Source: an uncultured Lachnospiraceae bacterium (GTDB lineage: Bacteria > Bacillota > Clostridia > Lachnospirales > Lachnospiraceae). From it: a stretch of DNA of 43,754 nt. The position numbers were made by a program, and so were the translations under genes. Positions within the stretch are counted from its first letter, which is position 1. Every line of letters starts with the position of its first letter. The DNA is taken from the NCBI GenBank assembly GCA_947574135.1, contig CANPIM010000028.1, positions 1-43,754 on the forward strand, written 5' to 3'. The notes beneath the pieces were generated by a model that was not told the DNA's origin, searched no databases, and saw only the letters and a list, made by a program, of their open reading frames with translations. Positions 43,012 through 43,754 of the stretch are shown one piece after another.

Positions 43012-43184
43012 TGAAAAGAGTCGGTCTCCTGGCTTAAGCTTATGGCCTTTGCCGCCTTCCCGATTTCTCAGTGGCATTGTGACATTGGCAAGCCTATTAC
43101 AGTAGAGTGAGCTGCTGCAGATTTTCACTGCATTCCCTGTTGACAATTTCTGTTTGGAAGTGGAATCGCCAACACTCTTCTCAT
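43012..43184 (-). ncRNA. Cobalamin (B12) riboswitch
   Basis: Minus-strand blocks in order: P1 GAGAAGAGT, AACAGGGAATGCAGTGAAAA (with CTGCAGCAGCTC), CTACTGT, GCCACTGAGAAATCGGGAAGGC, then the B12-box end AAGCCAGGAGACCGAC, and P1 closing ACTCTTTTC. This matches the cobalamin family. Adenosylcobalamin or a related cobamide should switch off btuFCD. Confidence 0.93.
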
Positions 43185-43310
43185 ATTTTTATGAACCAAT
43201 GATAGCATATCTATTTGAAAAATGTCAAGTATATAGGGAGAAGGTTTTATACCCGCGAAAAATATGGGCGAAAAACAGGAAAAAAGAAATAAAAAAATTA
43301 GAAAAAACAG

Positions 43311-43339
43311 TTGACAGAGAATGGTAATTATGCTAATAT
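43311..43339 (+). promoter_or_regulatory. Promoter for the tRNA-Ser genes
   Basis: A perfect TTGACA (43311-43316) and TAATAT (43334-43339) with a 17-bp spacer, about 70 nt upstream of the first tRNA. Confidence 0.82.
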
Positions 43340-43410
43340 ATCAGTTGTCGCCACGCGAGTGATTAGGCAGCGAGCGTGCGCGGGACTCGAACAGTCTATG
43401 ACTATTACAT

Positions 43411-43496
43411 GGAGAGGTATCGAAGTGGTCATAACGAGGCGGTCTTGAAAACCGTTTGTCCGAAAGGGCGCATGGGTTCGAATCCCATCCTCTCCG
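43411..43496 (+). tRNA. tRNA-Ser (anticodon UGA)
   Basis: 86 nt, class II. The acceptor stem is GGAGAGG/CCTCTCC (43411-43417/43489-43495) with discriminator G. The anticodon loop is CTTGAAA (43444-43450) with TGA at 43446-43448, a long variable arm follows, and the T arm contains GGGTTCGAATCCC. CCA is not encoded. Confidence 0.96.
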
Positions 43497-43503
43497 TTTA
43501 TCT

Positions 43504-43593
43504 GGAGAAATACCCAAGCTGGCCGAAGGGGCTCCCCTGGAAAGGGAGTAGGTCGTTAATAGCGGCGCGAGGGTTCAAATCCCTCTTTCTCCG
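43504..43593 (+). tRNA. tRNA-Ser (anticodon GGA)
   Basis: 90 nt, class II. The acceptor stem is GGAGAAA/TTTCTCC (43504-43510/43586-43592) with discriminator G. The anticodon stem CTCCC/GGGAG encloses CTGGAAA with GGA at 43539-43541. The variable arm is long and the T arm has GGGTTCAAATCCC. CCA is not encoded. Seven bases separate it from the first tRNA. Confidence 0.96.
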
Positions 43594-43624
43594 TTGAATC
43601 GCTTGAAAAATAATAAAAAAGCTA

Positions 43625-43653
43625 TTGACAAATATTGAGAGCTATGCTATTAT
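43625..43653 (+). promoter_or_regulatory. Strong promoter, probably of an rRNA operon starting beyond the window
   Basis: A perfect TTGACA (43625-43630) and TATTAT (43648-43653) with a 17-bp spacer and AT-rich upstream sequence (GAAAAATAATAAAAAAGC). The downstream leader (ACCTTGATAACTAAACAGTG...) resembles sequences preceding 16S rRNA in Clostridia. The 16S itself is not visible, so the assignment is an inference. Confidence 0.65.
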
Positions 43654-43754
43654 ATTCAAGCTGATTTAAAAAAGACATGCACACGTCCTTAAAAAACATA
43701 GCGAACCTTGATAACTAAACAGTGTAAAACCTTGAAAATTCAAAAGAATTTTAT

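Noticed and set aside
43340..43410. Possible degenerate tRNA T-arm on the minus strand (GTTCGAGTCCCGCGC)
   Set aside because: The flanking bases do not pair as a T stem and no acceptor or anticodon arm is present; it is probably leader sequence of the tRNA transcript.
43376..43597. 73-codon frame over the tRNA genes
   Set aside because: It overlaps two complete tRNA genes and has no ribosome binding site.
1..43754. CRISPR array, prophage or insertion sequence
   Set aside because: No regularly spaced repeats of CRISPR size and no transposase, integrase or phage structural gene were found.

Overview
The window reads as chromosomal DNA of a spore-lineage Clostridia bacterium, most likely a gut Lachnospiraceae. 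The signs are AGGAGG-type ribosome binding sites, TTG/GTG/ATG starts, a solo Spo0A C-terminal-domain protein, YesM/YesN regulation of a sugar ABC locus, a folB-folK fusion, ECF-type RibU under an FMN riboswitch, and class II tRNA-Ser genes without encoded CCA. No phage, insertion sequence or CRISPR array is visible. The species cannot be fixed from the sequence alone.

Layout. 1-2.9 kb: 3' end of secA, two tandem ~103-nt structured repeats, and prfB with a programmed +1 frameshift whose in-frame stop is TAA. 2.9-6.6 kb: an operon of a sodium:solute symporter, an ornithine-cyclodeaminase-family enzyme and an opine-dehydrogenase-family enzyme, closed by a strong terminator. 6.6-11 kb: aspartate-family amino acid genes (ACT regulator, hom, an apgM-like proposed homoserine kinase, lysC). 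11-23.7 kb: a glycan-uptake locus with a YesM/YesN two-component system, a membrane-anchored and a lipoprotein solute-binding protein, two permeases, a GH127 arabinofuranosidase and a YicI-like GH31 enzyme. No ATPase is encoded, so a shared MsmK-type ATPase is presumably used.

23.8-27 kb is an accessory patch: an AT-rich lipoprotein and, on the minus strand, a Spo0A-C-like protein coupled to a double-HTH regulator broken by two stop codons, then a DUF975-type membrane protein pair. tex follows, divergent from that pair. 29.3-32.5 kb is a folate operon (folE, HD-domain protein, folP, folB-folK) behind a ~310-nt leader that ends in an intrinsic terminator; I do not recognise the leader as a known riboswitch. 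32.5-33.6 kb is the FMN riboswitch and ribU. An AraC regulator (minus) and a 27-codon small ORF (plus) diverge near 34.5 kb.

34.9-39.9 kb holds tsaE-tsaB-rimI, a CxxC small protein, an RNase Z-type nuclease, tsaD and ispD, so the t6A tRNA-modification genes are clustered with tRNA processing. 40-43.2 kb (minus) is a vitamin B12-type ABC importer under a cobalamin riboswitch with a terminator expression platform. The window ends with two tRNA-Ser genes and a very strong promoter whose leader looks like that of an rRNA operon.

The observations most worth a second look are the covarying tandem RNA repeats after secA, the unassigned folE leader, the UAA-type prfB frameshift site, the decayed double-HTH/Spo0A-C pair, the opine-type enzyme cluster and the 27-codon ORF with a near-perfect ribosome binding site.
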